A stretch of DNA of 40,596 nucleotides from Candidatus Woesearchaeota archaeon. GTDB lineage: Archaea; Nanobdellota; Nanobdellia; SCGC-AAA011-G17; GW2011-AR20. The DNA is taken from positions 1 through 40,596 of the forward strand of contig JAGVYZ010000020.1 of assembly GCA_018303025.1 (NCBI GenBank). Reading direction: 5' to 3'. Made by a program: the position numbers and the translations under genes. The notes under the pieces are model-generated. The model saw nothing but the letters and a program-made list of their open reading frames with translations. It had not been told where the DNA came from and made no database searches. This document shows, piece by piece, positions 6,741-13,282 of the stretch (position 1 is its first letter; each line of letters opens with the position of its first letter).

Positions 6741-8250
6741 CTTCTTTGTCTAAACAGCATTTTTTATATTTTTTTCCAGAGCCACAGGGGCAAAGCTCAT
6801 TTCTTCCAATTTTTCTTGCCTGTACCTCTAAACCGAGTCTTTTTGCACTTTCAATTAAGAAATTTTGAATAAATTCTTTATTTCGAATTGTAATCATGTT
6901 ATAATCTTGGGAATTAAATAGATTGATTAATTTATTAAAATAATCTATTGCTTTTTTTCCAGCATCATCAATTTCATAATAATCAAATCGATTAAGGTAA
7001 ATTTCAACTAAATTAATATAAGAAGCAATTAATTTTGGATTTAATTCTATAGATTTTTCATATAACTCTATTGCCTCATTATATTTATTAAATTTCTCAG
7101 CAGTATTTGCTGCCCTTAAATAAAGCTCCCCATTTTCTGGTTCTTCCTTAATCCTTTTTAATATATATTCGTAAGCTTTATTATATTGAATTTCTTTGTC
7201 TTCAATCATTATTTTTTTATTAACTGGTAAAACACCTGTGTCCCTGCCATCTAATATTCTCATTTGTTTGCCAAGAATATCCATCTTTCCATTTTTAGTC
7301 AATTCAAGATCATGGCTATGGCAGTGTTTGCACATTATTTCACATTCGAAAGAATAATAGTTCTCTTTGCCTTTATCAATTGACCAAATTAATCCAGTTT
7401 TTATATTCTGCCTCTCTTTACAGTTATTGCATATAAAATTTGCTTCAAAACTATCATCTGCTTCGCTTGACCTCTCTAAAAATTCCTTTCGGTCTTTATC
7501 AGTAATTTTAGATTTACCCAAAAGGTTATTATCTTTCTTAAAATATTCTTTAAGCTTTTCTATCTCTTTTTCAGTCTCTTCTTCATACTTTTCTGGATCT
7601 CTGATAATTTTTATAGTATCTTCAATCTCAATTATTTCCTGCTTTGACAAGTTCTTCATCTTAAATAGTTCTTCTAAAATAGACAATACTTCTTTATTTT
7701 CCTGTTTATCAAAATCTCCTACAAACATATAAATTTCAAACCAATCATCATATTTTTTGTAATCTTTTATATAATCCTTTGTTATTTCAACCATAAAATT
7801 ATACACTCTTTCGTCTTTTATGCCTGTTAAAGCTCCTGTTAAAAAAGTATAATCTTTTTTATCTGCAAAGTTCTTTTTTACGCTTTCAAACAATAAAGGT
7901 ATGGCTGGTTTTCCTATTGCTATAAGAGCATCCATAGCGTCATTGCAATTTTCCCAATAATCTTTATCATTCTTTTCTATAAATGAAATTAAATAAGGAA
8001 TAGATTTCTCACTCTTAATCTCTTTTAAAGCTTCTAATGCAAAAAGACAGCTCCATGTTTCTTTATTTTTTAAAAGTTCATAAAGAAAGTTTAGTGCCTT
8101 TTCACCTTTTTTTATTATTTCATTAATAGGTTTGTTTAATTTTTTTCTAACATCTTCATATTCTAATTTATACCCATTAGGATTATCATATTCTTTTAAC
8201 TCTTCAATAAGCCCGATTATTTCATCTTCTATTTTTTCTTTTGCTTCCAT
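6733..8250 (-). CDS. HEAT-repeat / zinc-ribbon / TPR / SEC-C protein
   Basis: 505 residues with four recognisable parts. HEAT-like helices fill the first 200 or so residues (for example ALEALKEIKSEKSIPYLISF). A four-cysteine ribbon FICNNCKE...IMCKHCH lies in the middle. A TPR stretch follows (EAIELYEKSIELNPKLIASY). The C-terminal SEC-C motif, GRNELCPCGSGKKYKKCCL, is the zinc module found in SecA and in many accessory proteins. It probably serves as a scaffold or nucleic-acid adaptor. It overlaps the 78-residue zinc gene downstream. I see no TATA box of its own, so it is probably read from the promoter at 8700. GGAAGG lies upstream of the start. Confidence 0.8.
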   Translation of the reverse strand: MEAKEKIEDEIIGLIEELKEYDNPNGYKLEYEDVRKKLNKPINEIIKKGEKALNFLYELLKNKETWSCLFALEALKEIKSEKSIPYLISFIEKNDKDYWENCNDAMDALIAIGKPAIPLLFESVKKNFADKKDYTFLTGALTGIKDERVYNFMVEITKDYIKDYKKYDDWFEIYMFVGDFDKQENKEVLSILEELFKMKNLSKQEIIEIEDTIKIIRDPEKYEEETEKEIEKLKEYFKKDNNLLGKSKITDKDRKEFLERSSEADDSFEANFICNNCKERQNIKTGLIWSIDKGKENYYSFECEIMCKHCHSHDLELTKNGKMDILGKQMRILDGRDTGVLPVNKKIMIEDKEIQYNKAYEYILKRIKEEPENGELYLRAANTAEKFNKYNEAIELYEKSIELNPKLIASYINLVEIYLNRFDYYEIDDAGKKAIDYFNKLINLFNSQDYNMITIRNKEFIQNFLIESAKRLGLEVQARKIGRNELCPCGSGKKYKKCCLDKEDE

Positions 8251-8331
8251 TTACGACCTTTCCTTCCCATCATTTGCAGTCTGTCGGAAATTCCGACAAA
8301 CTGAAGTTTCAACTAATTCGCCTGAATCAAA
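8251..8331 (-). pseudogene. RhuM-family fragment
   Basis: Between two stop codons the minus strand reads FDSGELVETSVCRNFRQTAN then DGKERS. This matches the conserved segment of virulence RhuM/KilA-N-related proteins (typically ...ELD..SVC..F..TASDGK.Y). Nothing of the rest of the family remains. The codons for VCRNFRQT form a 27-base palindrome with one mismatch (core TGTCGGAA-A-TTCCGACA). The fragment is wedged between the nuclease-tail gene and the HEAT/SEC-C gene and looks like a deletion scar. Confidence 0.6.
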
Positions 8332-8337
8332 TTATCT

Positions 8338-8697
8338 TTAAATGTCTTTCAAAGAAAGCCTAAATGCTTTTTCTTTTTTAGTTAGCTCTATAATTTCTTT
8401 ATCTAATTCTCCTTTAATGATTGCTGGACCTATTTTTAAATAATTAACAGAAGAAAACTTATCATAAAACCCTTTCTTTTTAATTAGCTCAACAAAAAAA
8501 GTTTTATCTTCAGGATAGATAACTTTAGTATATTCTTTAATTGAACATTTTTTATTTGTTCCAAATAAAATATCAGCGTTTTTTTGTCTGGCTAATTCAA
8601 TAATTTCTCCCTTTAATTCTGCTTCTTTTGCTTCTACTTCCTTTTTTAAGTTTTGTAGTTTTTCAAATTCATCAACTAAATTGTTATCATTGCTCAT
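8338..8697 (-). pseudogene. Orphan C-terminal domain of a Cas4-like nuclease paralogue
   Basis: The 119 residues align along their length with the last 120 or so residues of the nuclease at 504-1670: ADILFGTNKKCSIKEY against FDVVYGSNNLVKVKE, VIYPEDKTFFVELIKKKGFY against IILPEEKEEFIALLKEKGIY, and the final FRLSL against FRLTL. The start codon and 31 bases of promoter are identical to the intact gene's, while the whole nuclease domain is missing. It therefore looks like an internal in-frame deletion that keeps an expressible tail protein. It may be a decayed gene or a free-standing regulatory/decoy domain. It is probably the first gene of the long minus-strand operon. Confidence 0.75.
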
Positions 8698-8699
8698 TT

Positions 8700-8730
8700 A
8701 AATTCTAAAATGTATAAGGATTTAAAACTT
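8700..8730 (-). promoter_or_regulatory. Promoter copy driving the orphan tail and downstream operon
   Basis: Thirty-one bases identical to 1673-1703, with TTTTAAATCC 30 bases before the ATG at 8697. It is the only good TATA-like element upstream of the 8.7 to 2.4 kb minus-strand gene string. Confidence 0.7.
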
Positions 8731-8777
8731 CCTAGAAGATAGAAACTTCTTTAAAGCATTAATTATTCTTTAGTTGT

Positions 8778-8933
8778 ATGGCTGTTCCAACCAGAAGGGA
8801 TATGATGTATAGCAATATGATGGCGAGAAGCAAGGCTAGGGCTAAAGAAGTTAAAGAAGAAGACAAGCCTAAAGATGAACAAGATGTTAAGTCTTTGATT
8901 GAGTTGTGGAAGAAGAATAAAGAGAAAAAATGA
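8778..8933 (+). CDS. Small charged protein, 51 aa, unknown
   Basis: Absent from the ORF track. The ATG at 8778 opens MAVPTRRDMMYSNMMARSKA, followed by a lysine/glutamate-rich helix ending IELWKKNKEKK. TTTAAAG at 8750-8756 begins 28 bases before the ATG, fitting a leaderless promoter. Codon use is less AT-biased than in the neighbours. The 77-residue ORF listed on the opposite strand is its antisense shadow. No family is recognised. A small antitoxin or DNA-binding role is possible but unsupported. Confidence 0.5.
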   Translation: MAVPTRRDMMYSNMMARSKARAKEVKEEDKPKDEQDVKSLIELWKKNKEKK

Positions 8934-8934
8934 A

Positions 8935-8969
8935 ACAGTATTCTAAAAATGTTATAAATTAACAGTTTA
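8935..8969 (+). repeat. 35-bp promoter-like repeat, copy a
   Basis: Begins ACAGTATTCTAAAA and includes TTATAAAT 24 bases before the DUF1016-fragment ATG. Thirty of 35 bases recur at 9206-9240 beyond R3. Confidence 0.75.
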
Positions 8970-8975
8970 GAATTA

Positions 8976-9143
8976 ATGAGTGAGTTTAACAAAGGATTTG
9001 ATGTAACAAATCTTAGAAGAATGAGGAGATTTTACCAAATGTATATAAAATGGGAGACAGTGTCTCCCAAATTAACATGGTCACATTATTCTGAGTTAAT
9101 TAAAATAGAAGATGAAACAAAGAGAAAATATTTTGAAAAATAA
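8976..9143 (+). pseudogene. DUF1016 N-terminal fragment (55 aa)
   Basis: The product starts MSEFNKGFDVTNLRRMRRFY and continues through ETVSPKLTWSHYSELIKIED, unmistakably the central part of the DUF1016 N-terminal domain. The real N-terminus and the whole nuclease half are missing. It lies on the opposite strand from the intact DUF1016 gene, so it comes from a different copy. A perfect 19-base palindrome (TGGGAGACA-G-TGTCTCCCA, 9051-9069) encodes WETVSP. R3 overlaps the end of its stop codon. It may still be translated, since a TATA-like box sits 24 bases upstream. Confidence 0.8.
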
Positions 9144-9197
9144 AGATATAAGCAAATTAAACTTCTAAAGAAAAAGAAGTTGATGTGAGCATTTAAC
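9143..9197 (+). repeat. Dispersed island repeat, copy R3
   Basis: Carries the AAGATATAAGCAAATTAAAC, hairpin and TGATGTGAGCATTTAAC parts but lacks the first eight or nine bases, which were replaced by the end of the DUF1016 fragment. It starts at that fragment's stop codon. Confidence 0.9.
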
Positions 9198-9205
9198 AAA
9201 ATAAA

Positions 9206-9240
9206 ACAGTATTCTAAAACTGCTATAAGGTAATAGTTTA
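9206..9240 (+). repeat. 35-bp promoter-like repeat, copy b
   Basis: Second copy of the element at 8935-8969. The ORF that follows directly (ATG TTG TTT CAG AAA TAG) ends after five codons, so this promoter now serves no complete gene. The stretch from 9241 to 9289 shows nothing else. Confidence 0.7.
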
Positions 9241-9314
9241 TGTTGTTTCAGAAATAGTCAAAAAGTGCCTGTTTTTGAAACGAGACTCTTTAATGTGAAT
9301 ATTGCCTTATTCTT

Positions 9315-9339
9315 AAAAGTGTCATAAAGTGACACTTTT
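9315..9339 (+). promoter_or_regulatory. Perfect inverted repeat upstream of abiEi promoter
   Basis: Ten-base arms AAAAGTGTCA and TGACACTTTT flank a five-base spacer. The TATA-like TTTATATA lies at 9356-9363, 29 bases before the AbiEi ATG, so the inverted repeat ends about 16 bases upstream of it. AbiEi-type antitoxins are known to autoregulate through inverted repeats, so this is a good operator candidate. Confidence 0.6.
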
Positions 9340-9384
9340 CTAAATAGGAGAAAGATTTATATATCGGCATTATTTATACTATTT

Positions 9385-9975
9385 ATGACAATAAAAAATA
9401 CCATATTTGAAGCACTGCTGAATCGGGGGAAGATATTATCTAAAGAAGAAATAGTAGGGCTTTCAAAGGAATATAAAGAAAAATTTAAAATTAAAACTCC
9501 TAAAGATTTGTTAAAATATTTAGCAAGGCATAAATATATCCGAAGAATTTTTGAGGGATTTTATTACATTAACTCTTTTGATGAGAGAACAAGAAACTTC
9601 TTTGAATTAGAAGATAAAGAAATTTTGTTTAGAGTTTTAAATAAACTAAAAATTAAATGGTATGTCGGACTAGAATCTGCAATATATCTGCAAGGCAAAA
9701 CATGGCAAACTCCAAATAGAATATCTATAGTAAATACAAAATTCAGCGGGTTAAAAAAAATATTTGGGCTTAATGTAAAGTTCTTTAAAACAAAGGAAAT
9801 CTTCTTTTTTGGATTGAAAAAAATAAAGACTGATAAGGGCACAGAATATTTTTATTCAGATCCTGCAAAAACCTATATAGACAGAGTCTACTTTAATGAA
9901 GTAAAACATTTAACAAGAGTAAAGAATACTAAAGAATATTTAAAGAGGTATCCAAAATGGGTTGGCAAGAAATAA
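9385..9975 (+). CDS. AbiEi-like antitoxin
   Basis: 196 residues. The N-terminal part (LSKEEIVGLSKEY...LLKYLARHKYIRRIFEGFYY) is the winged helix of the AbiEi_4 antitoxin family. The C-terminal domain contains KWYVGLESAIYLQG, another family signature. It overlaps the nucleotidyltransferase gene by 19 bases, the standard antitoxin-toxin order. In the family it represses its own promoter and neutralises AbiEii. A TATA-like box at -29 supports the chosen ATG and a leaderless message. The module lies exactly between repeats R3 and R4. Confidence 0.85.
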   Translation: MTIKNTIFEALLNRGKILSKEEIVGLSKEYKEKFKIKTPKDLLKYLARHKYIRRIFEGFYYINSFDERTRNFFELEDKEILFRVLNKLKIKWYVGLESAIYLQGKTWQTPNRISIVNTKFSGLKKIFGLNVKFFKTKEIFFFGLKKIKTDKGTEYFYSDPAKTYIDRVYFNEVKHLTRVKNTKEYLKRYPKWVGKK

Positions 9976-10850
9976 ACATCAATAAATATGTTTCAGAAGT
10001 AAAGAGCAATCTTAATATTAATGTTTCTGATGAAATTATAAAGAAAGACCTTATTCTAACATTGGTATTAGCAGAACTTGAAAAAAAGAGTCTGGGCAAA
10101 GAGCTTATTTTTAAAGGAGGAACTTTGCTTTCAAGAAACTATTTGAATTATCATCGATTTTCTGAAGATCTGGATTTTGTTTTCAAAGATTCAACTTCTA
10201 TAAGCGAATTAACAAGACATGCGAGAGAAAGAAAAGTCAAAACTTTTCTTGATTCTTTTGTTCCAAAACTAAAAGAAGTTGCAGATGCTCTTGGATTTGA
10301 TTTTAGCACAGATAGAAGCAATAAGAAATATTGCAGGATGCTTTCTGGAAGAGTAGTTTACACATTTAAGATTTATTATTCTGAAACTAATTTCATAAAG
10401 GTAGAGATTAACTTTATTGAAAAAATACTGGATAAAACTCCTGAAGTTTCGGTTATTGCTATAACAAACCTTTTTGATTCTAAAAAATTAATGAGTGATC
10501 TTGGCTTAAATTATGCAAACTTTAAAGTAGAAAGTTATTCATTAAAAGAAATTACTTTAGAGAAATACAGAGCAGTTCTAACAAGAAAAAATCTTCAAAA
10601 CAGGGATTTATTTGATTTATTCTTGATTAAAGACTCATTAAACGCAGATACAAAGCTAATTGTTGACAAAATAAAGAATTCTGCCCTTATCAAAAAAGAC
10701 TTAGTTAGTTTAATAAAAGATAAGTTCTTTGAAAGCGAGGAGAAAATAGAATCATTGGCAGTAGCTAAATATAATCCAAAAGAATTTGAAGAGTTTAAGC
10801 AAAAAATCAAACCAAAACTTATTGAAATTTGCGAATTGTTTCTTAAATAA
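9957..10850 (+). CDS. AbiEii/AbiGii-type nucleotidyltransferase toxin
   Basis: 297 residues. FKGGTLLSRNYLNYHRFSED followed by LDFVF is the nucleotidyltransferase active site of the AbiEii family: GG(T)xLS, then D-L-D, with the lysine before the glycines. YSLKEITLEKYRAVLTRKNL and NRDLFDLF are the later conserved motifs, so all key residues look intact. By family it transfers nucleotides to an RNA target (tRNA in some homologues) and aborts phage infection. It is translationally coupled to the antitoxin. R4 begins two bases after the stop codon. Confidence 0.88.
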   Translation: MGWQEININKYVSEVKSNLNINVSDEIIKKDLILTLVLAELEKKSLGKELIFKGGTLLSRNYLNYHRFSEDLDFVFKDSTSISELTRHARERKVKTFLDSFVPKLKEVADALGFDFSTDRSNKKYCRMLSGRVVYTFKIYYSETNFIKVEINFIEKILDKTPEVSVIAITNLFDSKKLMSDLGLNYANFKVESYSLKEITLEKYRAVLTRKNLQNRDLFDLFLIKDSLNADTKLIVDKIKNSALIKKDLVSLIKDKFFESEEKIESLAVAKYNPKEFEEFKQKIKPKLIEICELFLK

Positions 10851-10852
10851 CT

Positions 10853-10914
10853 TCTATCTTGAAGATATAAGCAAATTAAACTTTTAAAGATAAAAGCAGA
10901 TGTGAGCATTTAAC
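10853..10914 (+). repeat. Dispersed island repeat, copy R4
   Basis: Two bases shorter than R2. The hairpin arms have changed together: CTTTTA pairs with TAAAAG where the other copies have CTTCT with AGAAG. The flanks TCTATCTTGAAGATATAAGC and GATGTGAGCATTTAAC are unchanged. The copy starts within a few bases of the AbiEii stop codon. Confidence 0.9.
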
Positions 10915-10920
10915 TAAAGT

Positions 10921-10957
10921 TTACCCTTTATTTATAAAATAATATTTTAAAGGGTAA
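10921..10957. repeat. 37-bp inverted-repeat element, copy a (fic 3' side)
   Basis: Outer arms TTACCCTTTA and TAAAGGGTAA are perfectly complementary around a 17-base AT-rich centre. Thirty-four of 37 bases are identical to 12011-12047 on the other side of the fic gene. Confidence 0.9.
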
Positions 10958-11016
10958 GTTACAAAAAGATATTCCAATAGTTCTTGCTCATTTCATTTGC
11001 ATTAAATACTAGCAAT

Positions 11017-11064
11017 CTTCTATATTTTTCTTTGCTTGCTTCTATATTTTTCTTTGCTTGCTTC
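11017..11064 (-). repeat. 22-bp tandem duplication truncating fic
   Basis: The unit CTTCTATATTTTTCTTTGCT plus TG occurs twice without mismatch, followed by four further bases of the unit. Since 22 is not a multiple of three, the second copy shifts the Fic frame and ends it at 11020. With one unit removed, the frame would continue RRLLVFNANEMSKNYWNIFL to a stop near 10960. Confidence 0.9.
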
Positions 11065-11979
11065 CAAAAGCTCTGATTTGTCTGCTTCTTTTAATGCATC
11101 TAAGTACAAATCCCTTTTTTTCTTGCTTATAATCAAGGGAGGGTAATTATTTCTTATTAAAATATAATTTAAGAGCATCCTGCCTGTTCTTCCATTTCCA
11201 TCCATGAAAGGATGTATTTTTTCGAATTTATGATGAAATATTGATGCTAAAACAAACGGATGAAGCTTATTCTTATTTTGTTCATAGAACTTTAACAATA
11301 AGTCCATATCTGTTTTGACATAGGGAAAAGGAGTTGCTTTAAAATTTGCTAGTTTAACTCTTACATCTGAGGTTCTATAACTTATTCTTGGATCTATGTT
11401 TTTTAACAAATTTTCATGTACATTTATTATAAAATCATGAGTTAAATCTTCTTTTTTGTTTAATAAATCAAAAAATACCTTTTCTGTGTTTTGTAAGTCA
11501 TAAATTTCCCTTAATGTTTTGTTTTTTGGTGTAAACCCTTCTTCTAACAGACTTCTTGCTTCTTCTAATTTTATTGTGTTGCCTTCTATTGAAGTTGTAT
11601 TAAAAGCAAATTCAACAATAAAATTTTTTAAAATCTCATTTTTTGTTAGATTATCCTGTTTTTCAAAGATTGCATTAAAATGAATCTTGCAGGCTTCAAT
11701 CTCGTTTAAATTGTCTTCTAAAAAATCGTCTTTTTTTAATTTTAAATCTTCTACTTTTTTTAAATAATAATTTGATTCAATAACATTATGTATCTTCTTA
11801 TAGGCTTTTTTTATTTTTTCCTTGTATTTTGGAAGATTATTTATTGAATTTTTTACTTCTTCTATTGAACTGCCTAAATAAGCGACATCTTTAACAATTA
11901 TCTTATTTCCTTTTACTTCTGAAGCTCTTAGATAGTAATAGGTTTTAGTTCCTATTGTTTTCTTGTAGATATATACCAT
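11020..11979 (-). CDS. Fic family protein (AMPylase-type), C-terminus shifted by duplication
   Basis: 319 residues. The catalytic motif HPFMDGNGRTGRMLL is complete. Upstream, TTSIEGN matches the (S/T)xxxE(G/N) inhibitory helix, here N-terminal to the Fic core, so the protein is a class II self-inhibited type. The first 70 or so residues (KTYYYLRASEVKGNKIIVKD) form a beta-rich N-terminal extension seen in archaeal Fic proteins. The expected reaction is transfer of AMP from ATP to a target protein. The last six residues (SKQRKI) are frame-shifted by the 22-bp duplication, while the active site is unaffected. TTTATAAA at 12001-12008 lies 22-29 bases before the ATG, and 37-bp inverted repeats bracket the gene. 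Confidence 0.92.
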   Translation of the reverse strand: MVYIYKKTIGTKTYYYLRASEVKGNKIIVKDVAYLGSSIEEVKNSINNLPKYKEKIKKAYKKIHNVIESNYYLKKVEDLKLKKDDFLEDNLNEIEACKIHFNAIFEKQDNLTKNEILKNFIVEFAFNTTSIEGNTIKLEEARSLLEEGFTPKNKTLREIYDLQNTEKVFFDLLNKKEDLTHDFIINVHENLLKNIDPRISYRTSDVRVKLANFKATPFPYVKTDMDLLLKFYEQNKNKLHPFVLASIFHHKFEKIHPFMDGNGRTGRMLLNYILIRNNYPPLIISKKKRDLYLDALKEADKSELLEASKEKYRSKQRKI

Positions 11980-12010
11980 TAAATTGCTAAGAAAGCGCTA
12001 TTTATAAATC

Positions 12011-12047
12011 TTACCCTTTATTTCCAAAATTATATTTTAAAGGGTAA
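12011..12047. promoter_or_regulatory. 37-bp inverted-repeat element, copy b, next to fic TATA box
   Basis: Near-identical to 10921-10957. It stops two bases from the fic TATA-like box on its upstream side, the position of an activator or of an operator extending over the B-recognition element. It could equally be a terminal repeat of a fic cassette. Confidence 0.75.
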
Positions 12048-12135
12048 ATATGTTCTATAAAATATATATTAAAAGGTAGGGGTAAAGGACAAACACCTTT
12101 AGAAAGTTTATAAATAAAAGATGCTTAGATTATAG

Positions 12136-12963
12136 ATGGACCAAAAAGTTAAGGTTTTAGGAACTAAAGTATCTGTACTTTTTGATAAAGATTACATTTC
12201 ATTAACAGATATTGCAAAATATAAAGATCAGGATCATCCTGCCGATGTAATAAAAAATTGGATTAGATCTAAAGATAGTATTGACTTTTTAGGCTTATGG
12301 GAAAAAATAAACAACCCAAAATTTAAACTGGTCGAATTCGACCAGTTTAGAACTCAAGCAGGAAGCAATGCTTTCGTATTATCTCCTCAGAAATGGATAG
12401 AAAAAACAAATGCTATAGGAATAATATCTGAATCTGGTAGATACGGTGGAACATATGCACATAAAGATATTGCTTTTGAATTTGCATCATGGGTTTCTGT
12501 TGAGTTCAAACTGTATTTAATAAAAGAATTTCAAAGATTAAAAGAAGAAGAAAGTGAAAGAAAATCACTAGATTGGGATATAAAAAGAAATCTTGTAAAA
12601 ATAAATTATAGGATTCATACTGATGCAATTAAAAAACATCTTGTTCCTGGAAGAATCTCAAGAACAGAAGAAAACTTAATTTATGCTACAGAAGCAGATA
12701 TTTTGAATTTAGCTCTTTTTGGAATGACTGCAAAAGAATGGAGGGAGAAAAATTCTTCTCTTGAAGGAAACATGAGAGATTATGCTGATGTTTCTCAGCT
12801 CGTCTGTCTTTCTAATCTTGAAAATTTGAATGCATTATTTATTAAAGAGAAATTAAACAAATCAAAAAGACTTGAAAAATTAAACTTAATAGCAATAGAG
12901 CAAATGCTCATTTTAACTAAAATTGATAATATTAAACGGTTAGGGACAAAAAATGATACTTAG
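12136..12963 (+). CDS. KilA-N domain protein
   Basis: 275 residues. The KilA-N DNA-binding domain fills about residues 1-130: DYISLTDIAKYKDQDHPADV, KNWIRSKDSIDFLGLWE, AGSNAFVLSPQKWIEKTNAI, then GGTYAHKDIAFEFASWVS. The rest is helical, without a catalytic domain I recognise. KilA-N proteins are typical of large DNA phages and mobile elements. A 26-base perfect palindrome lies in the codons for KLVEFDQF. TTTATAAA starts 28 bases before the ATG. The gene overlaps the next one by 11 bases, so the two form a unit between R4 and R5. A two-gene toxin-antitoxin arrangement is possible but unproven. Confidence 0.88.
   Translation: MDQKVKVLGTKVSVLFDKDYISLTDIAKYKDQDHPADVIKNWIRSKDSIDFLGLWEKINNPKFKLVEFDQFRTQAGSNAFVLSPQKWIEKTNAIGIISESGRYGGTYAHKDIAFEFASWVSVEFKLYLIKEFQRLKEEESERKSLDWDIKRNLVKINYRIHTDAIKKHLVPGRISRTEENLIYATEADILNLALFGMTAKEWREKNSSLEGNMRDYADVSQLVCLSNLENLNALFIKEKLNKSKRLEKLNLIAIEQMLILTKIDNIKRLGTKNDT
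12324..12349. repeat. 26-bp perfect palindrome inside the KilA-N gene
   Basis: Half-site TAAACTGGTCGAA is followed directly by its exact complement. It is locally GC-richer than the gene and encodes KLVEFDQF just before the conserved AGSNAF motif. Such a site could bind a dimeric protein or extrude as a cruciform. Confidence 0.95.
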
Positions 12964-13258
12964 TCCATTAAAAGATAAAATTTTGACTTATGAACAAGAT
13001 GATATAGAAGCAAGTATTAAATGGAAACTAGAATTAGGTAATGAAATATTCAAAAAATCAGATGTTAAAAGAGCTGTGTTTTGGCTTAAAGCTGAAATAA
13101 AAAATAATTCTAATAATCTTTCTTTGAAAAAAATTAATTCCATTATAGATGAATCTTTTACTGATGTAACAAAAAGAAGAAAAGCTCATCCTTTTTATGA
13201 AAATGATAAACCTGTTATTGATCCTGCTGAATTTTTTAAAATATTAAGTGAAAAATAG
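12953..13258 (+). CDS. Unknown 101-residue partner of the KilA-N gene
   Basis: The gene starts inside the end of the KilA-N gene (11-base overlap). The product is acidic to neutral and helical (DIEASIKWKLELGNEIFKKS, VKRAVFWLKAEIKN), ending with HPFYENDKPVIDPAEFF. I do not recognise a family. Its coupling, its size and the repeat R5 shortly after the stop suggest the second half of a two-gene module, perhaps an antitoxin or accessory subunit. That is inference from layout only. Confidence 0.6.
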   Translation: MILSPLKDKILTYEQDDIEASIKWKLELGNEIFKKSDVKRAVFWLKAEIKNNSNNLSLKKINSIIDESFTDVTKRRKAHPFYENDKPVIDPAEFFKILSEK

Positions 13259-13282
13259 AATAACTTTGAAGCAATAATTTAA

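Noticed and set aside
8759-8992. 77-residue hydrophobic ORF on the minus strand
   Set aside because: It is the antisense of a charged plus-strand ORF with its own TATA-like box, and its low-complexity F/L/S composition is typical of a shadow frame.
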